A DNA stretch of 34,153 nt. Source: Alphaproteobacteria bacterium (GTDB lineage: Bacteria; Pseudomonadota; Alphaproteobacteria; Caulobacterales; Parvularculaceae). Positions 16,169 through 24,273 of this stretch are shown piece by piece; the first letter of the stretch is position 1, and each line of letters opens with the position of its first letter. Position numbers and translations under genes: made by a program. The notes under the pieces are model-generated. The model did not search any database and was not told the DNA's origin. It saw only the letters and a list, made by a program, of their open reading frames with translations. Location: assembly GCA_030426465.1 (NCBI GenBank), contig JAUHYK010000049.1:1-34153 (forward strand), written 5' to 3'.

Positions 16169-17515
16169 GTGACGAATATGAGCACTGCGCATAATTTTGA
16201 CGTGGGTAATGCGACTGCTACGGGCCCCGCTGCAACAGCAGCGGGGCCCGGTGCGCGTGCATGGTGGGTGCTGGGCGCTTTGTGTTTTGTCTATGTGCTG
16301 AATTTTCTGGACCGCCAGCTAATTTCTATTTTGGCGAAACCCATTCAGGACGAATTGCAGATTACAGACGGACAATTGGGGCGCATTACCGGCCTTTATT
16401 TTGCGCTTTTTTATACGCTGATTGCATTGCCAGTCGGCTGGTTTGCGGATCGGACCAATCGGGTGAAGGTCCTGGCTTTCGCTTGCTTTCTCTGGAGTGC
16501 AGCGACGGTCGCGTGCGGCCTTTCCAGAACTTTTCCGCAACTTGTCGCTGCGCGCATGGCGGTTGGCGTTGGCGAAGCCGGCGGCGTGCCGCCGTCTTAT
16601 GCGATTATCTCTGACTATTTTCCGTCGGGCACGCGTGGGCGAGCATTGGGTCTCTATAATATGGGCCCGCCGATCGGAATGGCGCTGGGCGTTGCTTTCG
16701 GCGCCTCAATCGCCGCCGCCTATAGTTGGCGCGATGCGTTCGTTTCCGTAGGGGTTGTCGGTATTATCGCGGCACTTGTGGTTTTTTTCTTTGTGCGCGA
16801 ACCAAAGCGCGGCGGGCTTGATGTCAAGCAATGGGCCGCATCCGCGCCGGTAGAAACTGCGCTGGCTGCCGGGTTCTGGTCGACCTGCCGCATGTTTTTC
16901 ACGCGCCCGACGCTCATTCTGATTGCGCTTGCAAGCGGGGCAACGCAGTTCGTGACCTATGCCGTGGTGAATTTTACAACGCTTTTCCTGATGCGTGAAA
17001 AGGGAATGACCCTCAGCGAGGTCGCGCTTTATTATGCGCTGCTTGTCGGTATTTTCGTCAGCGCCGGGATGTATGTCTCGGGGCGTCTTGTTGACTGGCT
17101 CGGTAAGCGCTCGAAAACCGCCTATGCCTATGTGCCCGCGGTCGCGCTTCTTCTCGCTGTTCCATTCTTCTTCGGCTTTGTCTGGGCGCCTGGCTGGCCG
17201 CTCGCGATGATCTTTCTGGCCGTTCCGACATTTTTCAATTATTTCTATCTTTCACCTGCGGTCGCGCTGGTGCAGGAAGAAGTGGAGCCGCAGCAGCGCG
17301 TCCTTTCAGGCGCGCTGTTGTTGCTGGTGATGAATTTGATCGGTCTTGGCTTCGGGCCGACTTATCTTGGCATGGCGAGTGATTTCTTTCGCGACGCCCA
17401 TCCGGATAATTCCCTTCAGCTCGCTTTTTACACATTAATCCCGTTTTATTTCCTGGCGGTGGCGTTGTTCCTGTTTCTTGCAAGGGCGATACGCCGTGAA
17501 GCCGGTAAAGTCTGA
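16169..17515 (+). CDS. MFS transporter, Spinster-like (operon member)
   Basis: A 448-residue, about 12-helix carrier related to the one at 260. Both share 'LNFLDRQLISILAKPI' or its equivalent, the 'ADRTNRVKV' loop (near residues 96-104) and 'GVGEAGGVPPSY' near 133-144. A second 'SGRLVDWLGKRSK' motif starts the second half. The N-terminal 30 residues are Ala/Gly/Thr-rich and outside the conserved domain; their DNA encodes a perfect 13-bp hairpin (16221-16250). Start: GTG 16169, three bases after the receptor stop, or ATG 16178; neither has a clear ribosome-binding site, so translation is probably coupled to the receptor gene. It likely moves the product freed by the downstream esterase across the inner membrane. 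Confidence 0.9.
   Translation: MTNMSTAHNFDVGNATATGPAATAAGPGARAWWVLGALCFVYVLNFLDRQLISILAKPIQDELQITDGQLGRITGLYFALFYTLIALPVGWFADRTNRVKVLAFACFLWSAATVACGLSRTFPQLVAARMAVGVGEAGGVPPSYAIISDYFPSGTRGRALGLYNMGPPIGMALGVAFGASIAAAYSWRDAFVSVGVVGIIAALVVFFFVREPKRGGLDVKQWAASAPVETALAAGFWSTCRMFFTRPTLILIALASGATQFVTYAVVNFTTLFLMREKGMTLSEVALYYALLVGIFVSAGMYVSGRLVDWLGKRSKTAYAYVPAVALLLAVPFFFGFVWAPGWPLAMIFLAVPTFFNYFYLSPAVALVQEEVEPQQRVLSGALLLLVMNLIGLGFGPTYLGMASDFFRDAHPDNSLQLAFYTLIPFYFLAVALFLFLARAIRREAGKV
16221..16250 (+). repeat. perfect 13-bp hairpin inside the 5' end of the MFS gene
   Basis: Arms CGGGCCCCGCTGC (16221-16233) and GCAGCGGGGCCCG (16238-16250) are exact inverted complements around AACA. The stem is almost all G-C. 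No T-run follows. It lies 53-82 bases into the reading frame, in an unconserved Ala/Gly-rich tail, and would be very stable in the polycistronic RNA. Confidence 0.75.
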
Positions 17516-17523
17516 GGGTGCGC

Positions 17524-19176
17524 ATGATGTCTTTGTTATTCCGTTCGATTGCTGTGGCCTTACTGGCGATGACTCCCGCTTGTGCTCACGCCAGCAGCGA
17601 AGAAAAAAACGGCGTTCTCATAAACGCCCCGGTAGGTGATATCAGGGGTGTCGCCCAGGATAAGGTTTTGGCTTTCAAGGGCATTCCCTATGCGGCGGCG
17701 CCGATGGGCGATGCCCGCTGGAAGCCGCCATCGCCGGCGCCCGGTTGGGAAGGCGAGTTGGATGCAAGTGAATTCGGTCCCGCCTGCATGCAGTTTCGCG
17801 CGAATGTCGAAAGCATCTACGCTGAAACTTTGAAAGCGATGAGCGAAGACTGTCTGTCGCTCAATGTATGGAAGCCTAAGGATGCGACTGACGCGCCTGT
17901 CTTTGTGTGGATCCATGGCGGCTCACTGCGTTCAGGAGCCAGCAGTCAGCGGATGTATGACGGCGCGGCGCTGGCGCAAAACGGTCTCGTCGTTGTCTCC
18001 ATCAATTACCGCGTTGGGGCATTGGGCTATCTTGCGCATCCGGCGCTAAGCGCGGAATCGCCGGATAGTATTTCCGGCAATTACGGGATGCTCGACCAGA
18101 TCGCCGCGCTTGAATGGGTTCAGCGCAATATTTCAGCGTTCGGCGGCGATCCTGACAATGTAACAATTGCAGGCGAGTCCGCGGGCGCCTTGAGCGTCAT
18201 GTATCTCATGGCGTCGCCGCCTGCGCGCGGCTTGTTCCATAAAGCCATCGCCCAGAGCGCCTATATGATTTCGACGCCTGCGCTGAAGGAAGCGCGTTTT
18301 GGCGTTCCCTCTGCAGAAGCGATCGGCGTTTATATCGCTGACAAGATCGGCGCTGACAATATTGAAGCACTGCGCGAATTGGATGCGGCCACCCTGATCA
18401 GAAAAACCCAGCAGGCGGGGTATGTCGCATGGGGCACAGTGGACGGCGTCGTGCTTCCCGATGAACTGGTGAGTGTTTTCGATCGCGGCGAACAGGCGCC
18501 GGTGCCGATGATCGCGGGTTTCAACAGTGGAGAAATCCGGTCGCTGCGGTTTTTGTTGCCGAAAAAACCGCTAACGGAAAATGCTTATGAGAAGCTGATC
18601 CGCGAAGGTTATGGCGATCTTGCCGATGCGTTTTTGCAGCAATATCCCCCAGAGAATATCAGCGAAAGCATGCTCGCAACCACCCGCGACGCGATGTATG
18701 GCTGGACGGCCGAACGGCTCGCCCGCAAGCAATCGGAAATTGGCGCAGCGGGCTATCTTTATATTTTCAACCATGGATATAAGGCGGCTAACGAGGCCGG
18801 GCTGCACGCCTTTCACGCCAGCGAAATTCCCTATGTTTTCGGTACAATCGATAATCTGACGCCGAGCTGGCCGGAAATTCCGGACACTGCGACGGAAAGA
18901 AGATTGTCCGACGCCATGCTTGGTTACTGGTCATCATTCGCACGCGACGGCGTGCCAAGTGCGAAAGGCGAGCCTTCGTGGCGTCCTTATTCCAATGACG
19001 AAGCCTATATGTATTTCGAGGACGCGCCTGAAGGATCTGCAACTCACCTTCTTCCCGGCATGTATGAATTGCATGAGGAAGTGATGTGCCGGCGCCGCGC
19101 CGCGAATATTGGCTGGACCTGGAATGTCGGCGTTGCGTCGCCGCCTTTGCCGCCGCAAGCGCCGGGGTGCCGATGA
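17524..19176 (+). CDS. type B carboxylesterase, exported
   Basis: An alpha/beta hydrolase of the cholinesterase/carboxylesterase B family, 550 residues, cleaving a carboxylic ester. The oxyanion motif 'VWIHGGSLRSG' is followed by the nucleophile Ser219 in 'TIAGESAGALS', the acid Glu337 in 'AGFNSGEIRS' and His431 in 'HAFHASEIPYVFG'. Together these are a complete triad in family order. 'EDCLSLNVWKP' is also characteristic. An N-terminal signal 'LLFRSIAVALLAMTPACAHAS' suggests periplasmic location, possibly as a lipoprotein. ATG 17524 follows GAGGG by five bases and lies eight bases after the MFS stop; GTG 17518 is in frame. Its stop overlaps the ligase start (ATGA). It is collinear with the esterase at 25600, with the active Ser at the same residue number. 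Confidence 0.93.
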   Translation: MMSLLFRSIAVALLAMTPACAHASSEEKNGVLINAPVGDIRGVAQDKVLAFKGIPYAAAPMGDARWKPPSPAPGWEGELDASEFGPACMQFRANVESIYAETLKAMSEDCLSLNVWKPKDATDAPVFVWIHGGSLRSGASSQRMYDGAALAQNGLVVVSINYRVGALGYLAHPALSAESPDSISGNYGMLDQIAALEWVQRNISAFGGDPDNVTIAGESAGALSVMYLMASPPARGLFHKAIAQSAYMISTPALKEARFGVPSAEAIGVYIADKIGADNIEALRELDAATLIRKTQQAGYVAWGTVDGVVLPDELVSVFDRGEQAPVPMIAGFNSGEIRSLRFLLPKKPLTENAYEKLIREGYGDLADAFLQQYPPENISESMLATTRDAMYGWTAERLARKQSEIGAAGYLYIFNHGYKAANEAGLHAFHASEIPYVFGTIDNLTPSWPEIPDTATERRLSDAMLGYWSSFARDGVPSAKGEPSWRPYSNDEAYMYFEDAPEGSATHLLPGMYELHEEVMCRRRAANIGWTWNVGVASPPLPPQAPGCR

Positions 19177-20762
19177 TTGACGGCTCAATGCAGCCATATG
19201 CGCTCACTTTGACCAAATTCATCGATCACGCCGCCAAATGGCATGGTGATGTTGAAGTTGTGACTGCGGGCGAGGGCGGGGTGATCGACCGTGTTGGGTA
19301 TGCGTCGTTAAGAGCGCGGGCGTTGCGTGTCTCTGCGGCTTTGGCCGGCCGCGGCGTAGGCTTTGGCGATCGCGTTGCAACGCTCGCCTGGAACACGCAG
19401 GCGCATGTGGAGGTCTGGTACGCGATCATTGGCCTGGGCGGTGTCTATCATACGCTCAATCCCCGCCTTACGCCGGCTCAACTCAGCGCCATGCTGAAGC
19501 AATCCGAAGCGCATATATTGATCGTTAGCGCAGACCTTGCGCCGCTGGCGAAGCAGATTGTCGAGCGAACGCCATCTGTTTCCCAACTGTTGGTGATTGA
19601 CGGCGAGCCGCCGGACTGGAGCGCAGACGATCTGGATGCATCAACCGATGCGCTGGAACAACTGCTCACTGACGCCAGCGGCAATGCGCGCTGGAGTGAG
19701 TTCGATGAGATCGCTCCGTCCGGTTTGTGCTTTACCTCAGGCACTACAGGCCCGCCTAAGGGCGTTACCTACACCCATCGATCAAGCTATCTGCATACGC
19801 TGCGTTTGCTGCAAGCCGACGTCATGGGGCTGACATGCACTGATGCTGTGCTTGCGGTTGTTCCCATGTTTCATGCGAATGCATGGGGGCTTCCCTTCGC
19901 GGCGCCCGCCGCCGGCGCCAAGCTCGTTCTTCCAGGCCGTCTCGCCGATGGCGCCAGCCTTGCGCGATTGATTAACAAAGAGGGCGTGACGGTTGCGCTC
20001 GGCGTGCCCACCGTCTGGCTTGGGCTTGTTGAGCATCTTGAACAACATGGCGGTGATGTTCCAACGCTCCAGCGCATTGTTGTTGGCGGCGCGCCAATGC
20101 CGCCGGCTCTGATGGAGCGTGTTGAACAAAGGCTTGGCGTTGTTGTGCAGACAAGCTGGGGCATGACCGAGCTTTCACCGCTGGGCACAAGCGCGCCGGC
20201 GAACGATCCTGAAAGGAAAGCCTGGATGTCTGGCCGCCCTGCGGTCGGGGTCGATCTTCTGTTGACGGATGTTCGTGGAAACCCACTTCCTGAACAGCGA
20301 AATGTTGAAGGTCATCTGCGCGTTCGCGGGGCAGCGGTTGTGGAGCGTTATTTTGGCGATGATGTGTCGGCGACCGATGCTGACGGCTGGTTCGATACTG
20401 GCGATCTCGCGCGAATCGACAATCGCGGCAATCTCATCATCACCGGCCGCGCCAAGGACTTGATCAAGTCGGGTGGGGAGTGGATAAATCCTGCTGAGAT
20501 TGAGGCAATTGTGGGAGCGCACCCTCAAGTCTCATTAGTGGCCGTAGTTGGCCGGGCTGACCCCAAATGGGGAGAGCGACCAATCCTGATGGTTGAATTG
20601 GGGGAGGATAAGTCCATAACGGATGATGAGCTTCTGGAGCCGCTGCGTACACGCGTGGCGCCCTGGTGGATACCTGATGAAGTCGTGCGCGTGCCGACGA
20701 TGCCGTTGGCGTCTACCGGCAAGATCGATAAGATACGGCTGAGAGTAGAACTGAAAAATTGA
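19173..20762 (+). CDS. AMP-forming acyl-CoA synthetase (acyl-CoA ligase)
   Basis: An ANL-superfamily enzyme of 529 residues that activates a carboxylic acid to its CoA thioester with ATP. The motifs are in order. The phosphate-binding loop '[11 protein letters not shown]' is at residues 187-197, and '[12 protein letters not shown]' follows. Then come '[11 protein letters not shown]' (adenine/substrate), '[11 protein letters not shown]' (ribose Asp), '[16 protein letters not shown]' (hinge) and C-terminal '[10 protein letters not shown]' with the adenylation Lys517. ATG 19173 overlaps the esterase stop by four bases; the frame's upstream extension lies wholly inside the esterase gene. No signal peptide, so cytoplasmic. 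The esterase-ligase coupling implies that the acid freed by the esterase is its substrate. Medium-chain fatty, aryl or terpenoid acids are all possible. Confidence 0.94.
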   Translation: MIDGSMQPYALTLTKFIDHAAKWHGDVEVVTAGEGGVIDRVGYASLRARALRVSAALAGRGVGFGDRVATLAWNTQAHVEVWYAIIGLGGVYHTLNPRLTPAQLSAMLKQSEAHILIVSADLAPLAKQIVERTPSVSQLLVIDGEPPDWSADDLDASTDALEQLLTDASGNARWSEFDEIAPSGLCFTSGTTGPPKGVTYTHRSSYLHTLRLLQADVMGLTCTDAVLAVVPMFHANAWGLPFAAPAAGAKLVLPGRLADGASLARLINKEGVTVALGVPTVWLGLVEHLEQHGGDVPTLQRIVVGGAPMPPALMERVEQRLGVVVQTSWGMTELSPLGTSAPANDPERKAWMSGRPAVGVDLLLTDVRGNPLPEQRNVEGHLRVRGAAVVERYFGDDVSATDADGWFDTGDLARIDNRGNLIITGRAKDLIKSGGEWINPAEIEAIVGAHPQVSLVAVVGRADPKWGERPILMVELGEDKSITDDELLEPLRTRVAPWWIPDEVVRVPTMPLASTGKIDKIRLRVELKN

Positions 20763-20773
20763 TAAGGCAAAAC

Positions 20774-20801
20774 CGCCCTCTCATGGATAATGACCAGGGC
20801 G
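20774..20801. promoter_or_regulatory. gapped inverted repeat before the second tetR gene
   Basis: Outer arms CGCCCT (20774-20779) and AGGGCG (20796-20801) surround inner arms TCAT (20781-20784) and ATGA (20790-20793). Placed just upstream of the Shine-Dalgarno of a TetR gene, it may be its operator. The inner arm contains the alternative ATG 20790. Confidence 0.35.
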
Positions 20802-20822
20802 ACAACACGGAGAGATTTTACC

Positions 20823-21518
20823 TTGTCTACAGAGACAAAAACGAAGCGGAAGCGACAGACCAAAGCGGAACAAAGAGCCGAGTCAATTGAGCAAATTCTC
20901 GATACGGCGGAATATCTCTTTTCGAAGCGCGGATTCTATGGAGTTACGTTGAAAGATGTCGCGAAAGGCGTCGGCGTGCACCATACGCTGCTGAATTATT
21001 ATTTTGCTGACAAGAAGGCGCTGTTTGACGCTGTCTTTGATCGTCGCGCGCCGGTGTCGAGCGCGCGCAGGATGATGGCGCTGGATGAATACGAAAAAGA
21101 TGCAAAGGGAAAGCCGACAGTGGAAGGCGCGCTTGGCGTGTTCCTTGATACGGATTTCGATCTATATATCGAGGGCGGCGATGAATGGAAAAACGGTCTC
21201 GCTCTTACCGCTCAGGTTGCGAACTCTCCTGAATGGGGCCCAGAAATCATGGGGAACTATTTTGACCCTGTGGTTTTGCGTCTGATCGAAATTCTGAAAA
21301 AAGCGCTGCCCGATTGTCCGGAAGAGGATATCTTTTGGGGATACCACTTTGTCTCCGGTGCATTGATGTTGACGCTTGCGCGCACCGGCCGGATCGACAG
21401 GTTATCGGACGGGTTGTGCAACTCGGATGATTTCGAGGCCGTCAGGCAGAGGATGGCTCGCTTCATGACCGCCGGTTTCCACGCTATCTGCGAAGAGCGG
21501 GCGCGGGAGAGAGGCTGA
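20823..21518 (+). CDS. TetR-family transcriptional regulator
   Basis: This protein has the TetR DNA-binding domain at its N-terminus: 'ESIEQILDTAEYLFSKRG', then 'VTLKDVAKGVGVHHTLLNYY' and 'FADKKALFDAVFDRR'. The remaining about 150 residues form a helical ligand-binding part with 'ALGVFLDTDFDLYIEGG'. I favour the TTG start at 20823 (231 residues), eight bases after GGAGAG at 20809-20814; ATG 20790 is in frame but has no ribosome-binding site and falls within a putative operator. A basic tail 'KTKRKRQTKAEQRAE' precedes the domain. It sits 60 bases after the ligase and in front of the dehydrogenase-transporter genes. It probably controls one or both units, with an acyl-CoA or pathway intermediate as a plausible but unproven ligand. 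Confidence 0.88.
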   Translation: MSTETKTKRKRQTKAEQRAESIEQILDTAEYLFSKRGFYGVTLKDVAKGVGVHHTLLNYYFADKKALFDAVFDRRAPVSSARRMMALDEYEKDAKGKPTVEGALGVFLDTDFDLYIEGGDEWKNGLALTAQVANSPEWGPEIMGNYFDPVVLRLIEILKKALPDCPEEDIFWGYHFVSGALMLTLARTGRIDRLSDGLCNSDDFEAVRQRMARFMTAGFHAICEERARERG

Positions 21519-21559
21519 CCCACCCACGTAGAGTCCCGTAATCGGCTGTTTTATCGCGT

Positions 21560-21571
21560 TTAATATATTAA
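21560..21571. promoter_or_regulatory. AT-rich palindrome upstream of the MFE-2-like dehydrogenase
   Basis: TTAATATATTAA is a perfect 12-base palindrome 15 bases before the ATG at 21587. It could be part of a promoter -10 region or a regulator site. AT-rich palindromes arise easily by chance, so confidence is low. Confidence 0.25.
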
Positions 21572-21586
21572 CTCACGAGAGGGCGA

Positions 21587-22489
21587 ATGTCTGCTGTCAG
21601 TAAAATGGAATTGGGTGATCGGGTTGCGATTGTGACGGGGGCGGGCGGCGGCATTGGCCGTTGCCATGCGCTGGAATTGGCGCGTCATGGCGCGAAAGTG
21701 GTCGTGAACGATCTGGAGGCAAAAAACGCAGAGCAAGTCGCCTCCGAAATTCGCGAACAGGGCGGGGAAGCGATTTCTTTTGCTGCGTCTGTCACCGATG
21801 AAGATCGTGTTGCAGCCCTGGTTGCACAGACGATGGAGCAGTGGGGCCGGATTGATGTTCTGGTGAATAATGCGGGCATCCTGCGTGACAAAAGTTTCGC
21901 CAAAATGTCACTCGACGACTTTCGTCTTGTTGTTGATGTTCATCTCATGGGCGCCGCGATCTGCACCAAAGCAGTTTGGGAGATCATGCGGGCGCAGCGC
22001 CATGGGCGGATCGTTATGACAACATCGTCTTCCGGTCTCTACGGAAATTTCGGACAGGCGAATTACGGCGCAGCCAAGATGGCGCTTGTTGGCTTGATGC
22101 AGACGCTCGCGATCGAAGGAGAGAAATACGACATTCGCGTTAATTGCCTCGCGCCCACGGCGGCGACGCAAATGACCGGCGACGTGTTATCGAAAGAAGC
22201 GCTGGAACATCTCGATCCCGGGCTGGTGAGTCCCGGCATCGTCGCCTTGACGGCGGAGCAGGCGCCGACCCGTGCGATTCTTTGCGCCGGCGCAGGCCAC
22301 TTCGCCGCTGCCCATATAACGCTGACTGGCGGCGCCTTTATCGGCGGCGGTGAGGGGGCGGCTGCACGCATCGCCGAAAAATGGGACCAGATCACCGACC
22401 GGACCAGCGAGATCGCGCCGAAGGCTGGCTTTACTCAAGGCCAGCGTGAGTTGGAAAGCGCTGGCGGCGGCGTGTCCATGACCGGTTAA
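21587..22489 (+). CDS. SDR of the MFE-2/17-beta-HSD4 type, likely 3-hydroxyacyl-CoA dehydrogenase
   Basis: A 300-residue short-chain dehydrogenase: 'AIVTGAGGGIGRCHALELA' (glycine motif at residues 17-24), 'VLVNNAGILRDKSF' (Asn94-Asn95), 'SSSGLYGNFGQANYGAAKMAL' split over the active site with Tyr160 and Lys164. The run around Gly-Asn-Phe-Gly-Gln and 'GILRDKSF' is characteristic of the dehydrogenase unit of peroxisomal multifunctional enzyme 2 and bacterial homologues. These act on (3R)-hydroxyacyl-CoA, including steroid side-chain and branched acyl-CoAs. Here it is a stand-alone protein without hydratase or SCP-2 domains, plus a C-terminal extension (after about residue 245) also typical of that family. 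GAGAGGG precedes the ATG. It would follow the acyl-CoA ligase in beta-oxidation. Confidence 0.88.
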   Translation: MSAVSKMELGDRVAIVTGAGGGIGRCHALELARHGAKVVVNDLEAKNAEQVASEIREQGGEAISFAASVTDEDRVAALVAQTMEQWGRIDVLVNNAGILRDKSFAKMSLDDFRLVVDVHLMGAAICTKAVWEIMRAQRHGRIVMTTSSSGLYGNFGQANYGAAKMALVGLMQTLAIEGEKYDIRVNCLAPTAATQMTGDVLSKEALEHLDPGLVSPGIVALTAEQAPTRAILCAGAGHFAAAHITLTGGAFIGGGEGAAARIAEKWDQITDRTSEIAPKAGFTQGQRELESAGGGVSMTG

Positions 22490-22518
22490 CGCCAAGCAGT
22501 GTCGTGTTATTGCGGCGA

Positions 22519-22578
22519 TATAATGAATTAGCGCATTTCGCGCCAATAAATCACCGAAGCCGGCGCTAGACCGGTGAA
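22519..22578 (+). promoter_or_regulatory. promoter/leader of the MHS transporter unit, copy 2 of the shared motif
   Basis: TATAAT (22519-22524) is followed 34 bases later by GCCGGCG (22559-22565), two bases, then AGACCGGTGAA (22568-22578). The spacing from TATAAT is identical to the copy at 13820-13880, and a Shine-Dalgarno (GGAGAGG) follows before ATG 22606. No good -35 box is visible in either copy, which would suit an activated promoter. Confidence 0.55.
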
Positions 22579-22605
22579 GGTGTAAAATGATGGAGAGGAA
22601 CGCCG

Positions 22606-24273
22606 ATGGCTGTCGAGGGAAATGCGACGTCCGCTGCGCATGGGCTGAAGCAAAGCGAGATCAAGGTCATTCTGGCGGCGTCGCTCGGCACGATGTTCGA
22701 GTGGTATGATTTTTATCTGTACGGACTTCTGGCCAGTTATATCTCCGTGCAGTTCTTTTCCGGCGTCAATGAAACCACGGCTTTCATTCTGGCGCTCGCG
22801 GCCTTCGCCGCCGGGTTCGCTATCCGCCCCTTTGGCGCTATTGTCTTCGGACATATCGGCGATGTCGTCGGGCGGAAGAACACCTTCCTGGTGACGATGG
22901 GATTGATGGGGCTGTCCACCTTCGCGGTGGGTTTTCTGCCGAGCTACGGCGCCATTGGCATTGCGGCGCCAATTATCCTCGTGGGGCTGCGGTTATTGCA
23001 GGGACTTGCGGTTGGCGGCGAATATGGCGGCGCGGCTACTTATGTCGCCGAACATGCGCCGGAAGGAAAGCGCGGCTTTTTCACAAGCTTCATCCAGACG
23101 ACCGCGACCATAGGCCTGTTTGCCGCGTTGCTCTTGGTGATCGGTTTGCGCTCTGCGATGGGGGAGGAGGCCTTTGCGGCATGGGGCTGGCGCATTCCCT
23201 TCCTGCTTTCAATTTTCCTTCTTGGTATCTCGCTCTGGATACGTTTGCAGCTCGCAGAAAGTCCGATATTCCAGAAAATGAAAGATGAAGGCGCCACCTC
23301 GAAAGCGCCTTTGTCAGAAGCGTTCGGGCGTTGGTCGAACCTTAAATATGTGCTGATCGCGCTTCTGGGCGGCGTCGCAGGGCAGGCGGTGATCGGCTAC
23401 ACCGGGCAGTTCTACACGCTGTTTTATCTGGAACGGATCGCCGATGTTGACCCGGCGACATCGAACATTCTTCTGGTGATCGCGCTGATAATCTCGACCC
23501 CGACATTCGTGTTTTTCGGTTGGCTCAGCGACAAGATCGGGCGCAAAAAAATCATCATGACCGCCTGCGTCATGGCGGCGCTCACATTGTTTCCGTTATT
23601 CAAGGCGCTGACCAATGCGGCCAATCCCGATCTTGCGCGCGCAGTGCAGGACGCGCCCGTCACAGTCGTCGCCAATGGCGATGAGTGTTCGTTTCAGTTC
23701 GACCCAATCGGAAAGAATACGTTCGACAAGACAAGTTGTGACATCACCAAGGCTTATCTTGCGCGTAACGGAATCAACTATTCAAATGTCAACGCGCCCG
23801 CCGGGACGCTAGCCGAAGTGCGCATCGGGCAGACCGTCATCACTGCGCCCGATCCGTCAACCCATGATGAGGCAGGTCTTGCAGCAGAGATAGCGGCGTT
23901 TCAAGGCGAAGTCGGTGATAGACTGGTTGCGGCGGGCTATCCGAGCGAGGCGGATCCGGACAAAATCAACCGGCCGCTGGTCATCGCGATCATCGTTGCG
24001 ATCATGCTGATGGTGACGGCGGCCTATGCGCCCTTAGCGGCGATGTTGGTTGAGTTATTCCCTGCGCGCATCCGTTACACTTCGATGTCGCTTCCCTATC
24101 ACATCGGCAATGGCTGGTTTGGCGGCTTCCTGCCGACGACCGCCTTCGCCATGGTCGCGGCAACGGGCAATATCTATTACGGCTTGTGGTATCCGGTTTT
24201 GATCGCCGGCATGACGGCGGTGGTCGGCATCCTGTTTCTCCCCGAAACATTCCGGAGGAAGATTGATGACTGA
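22606..24273 (+). CDS. MFS transporter, metabolite:H+ symporter (MHS) type, with a large extra loop
   Basis: A 555-residue carrier of the MHS family (ProP/KgtP/ShiA group). 'GTMFEWYDFYLYG' in helix 1, 'RPFGAIVFGHIGDVVGRK' in the helix 2-3 loop, 'LQGLAVGGEYGGAATYVAE' and 'RGFFTSFIQT' are diagnostic. The second half has 'GWLSDKIGRKK'. Between residues about 334 and 456, a roughly 120-residue hydrophilic stretch interrupts the helices, containing Cys361 and Cys378; ordinary MHS proteins are about 430-450 residues, so this accounts for the excess. The loop probably faces the periplasm, where the two Cys could pair. It ends 'LPETFRRK', usual for the family. The start has GGAGAGG upstream. It overlaps the next gene by eight bases. 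The substrate is probably a carboxylate. Confidence 0.92.
   Translation: MAVEGNATSAAHGLKQSEIKVILAASLGTMFEWYDFYLYGLLASYISVQFFSGVNETTAFILALAAFAAGFAIRPFGAIVFGHIGDVVGRKNTFLVTMGLMGLSTFAVGFLPSYGAIGIAAPIILVGLRLLQGLAVGGEYGGAATYVAEHAPEGKRGFFTSFIQTTATIGLFAALLLVIGLRSAMGEEAFAAWGWRIPFLLSIFLLGISLWIRLQLAESPIFQKMKDEGATSKAPLSEAFGRWSNLKYVLIALLGGVAGQAVIGYTGQFYTLFYLERIADVDPATSNILLVIALIISTPTFVFFGWLSDKIGRKKIIMTACVMAALTLFPLFKALTNAANPDLARAVQDAPVTVVANGDECSFQFDPIGKNTFDKTSCDITKAYLARNGINYSNVNAPAGTLAEVRIGQTVITAPDPSTHDEAGLAAEIAAFQGEVGDRLVAAGYPSEADPDKINRPLVIAIIVAIMLMVTAAYAPLAAMLVELFPARIRYTSMSLPYHIGNGWFGGFLPTTAFAMVAATGNIYYGLWYPVLIAGMTAVVGILFLPETFRRKIDD

Noticed and set aside
15557-16192. 211-codon antisense frame over the end of the second TonB receptor
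   Set aside because: It covers conserved barrel-coding sequence, has no recognisable motif, and lacks a ribosome site.
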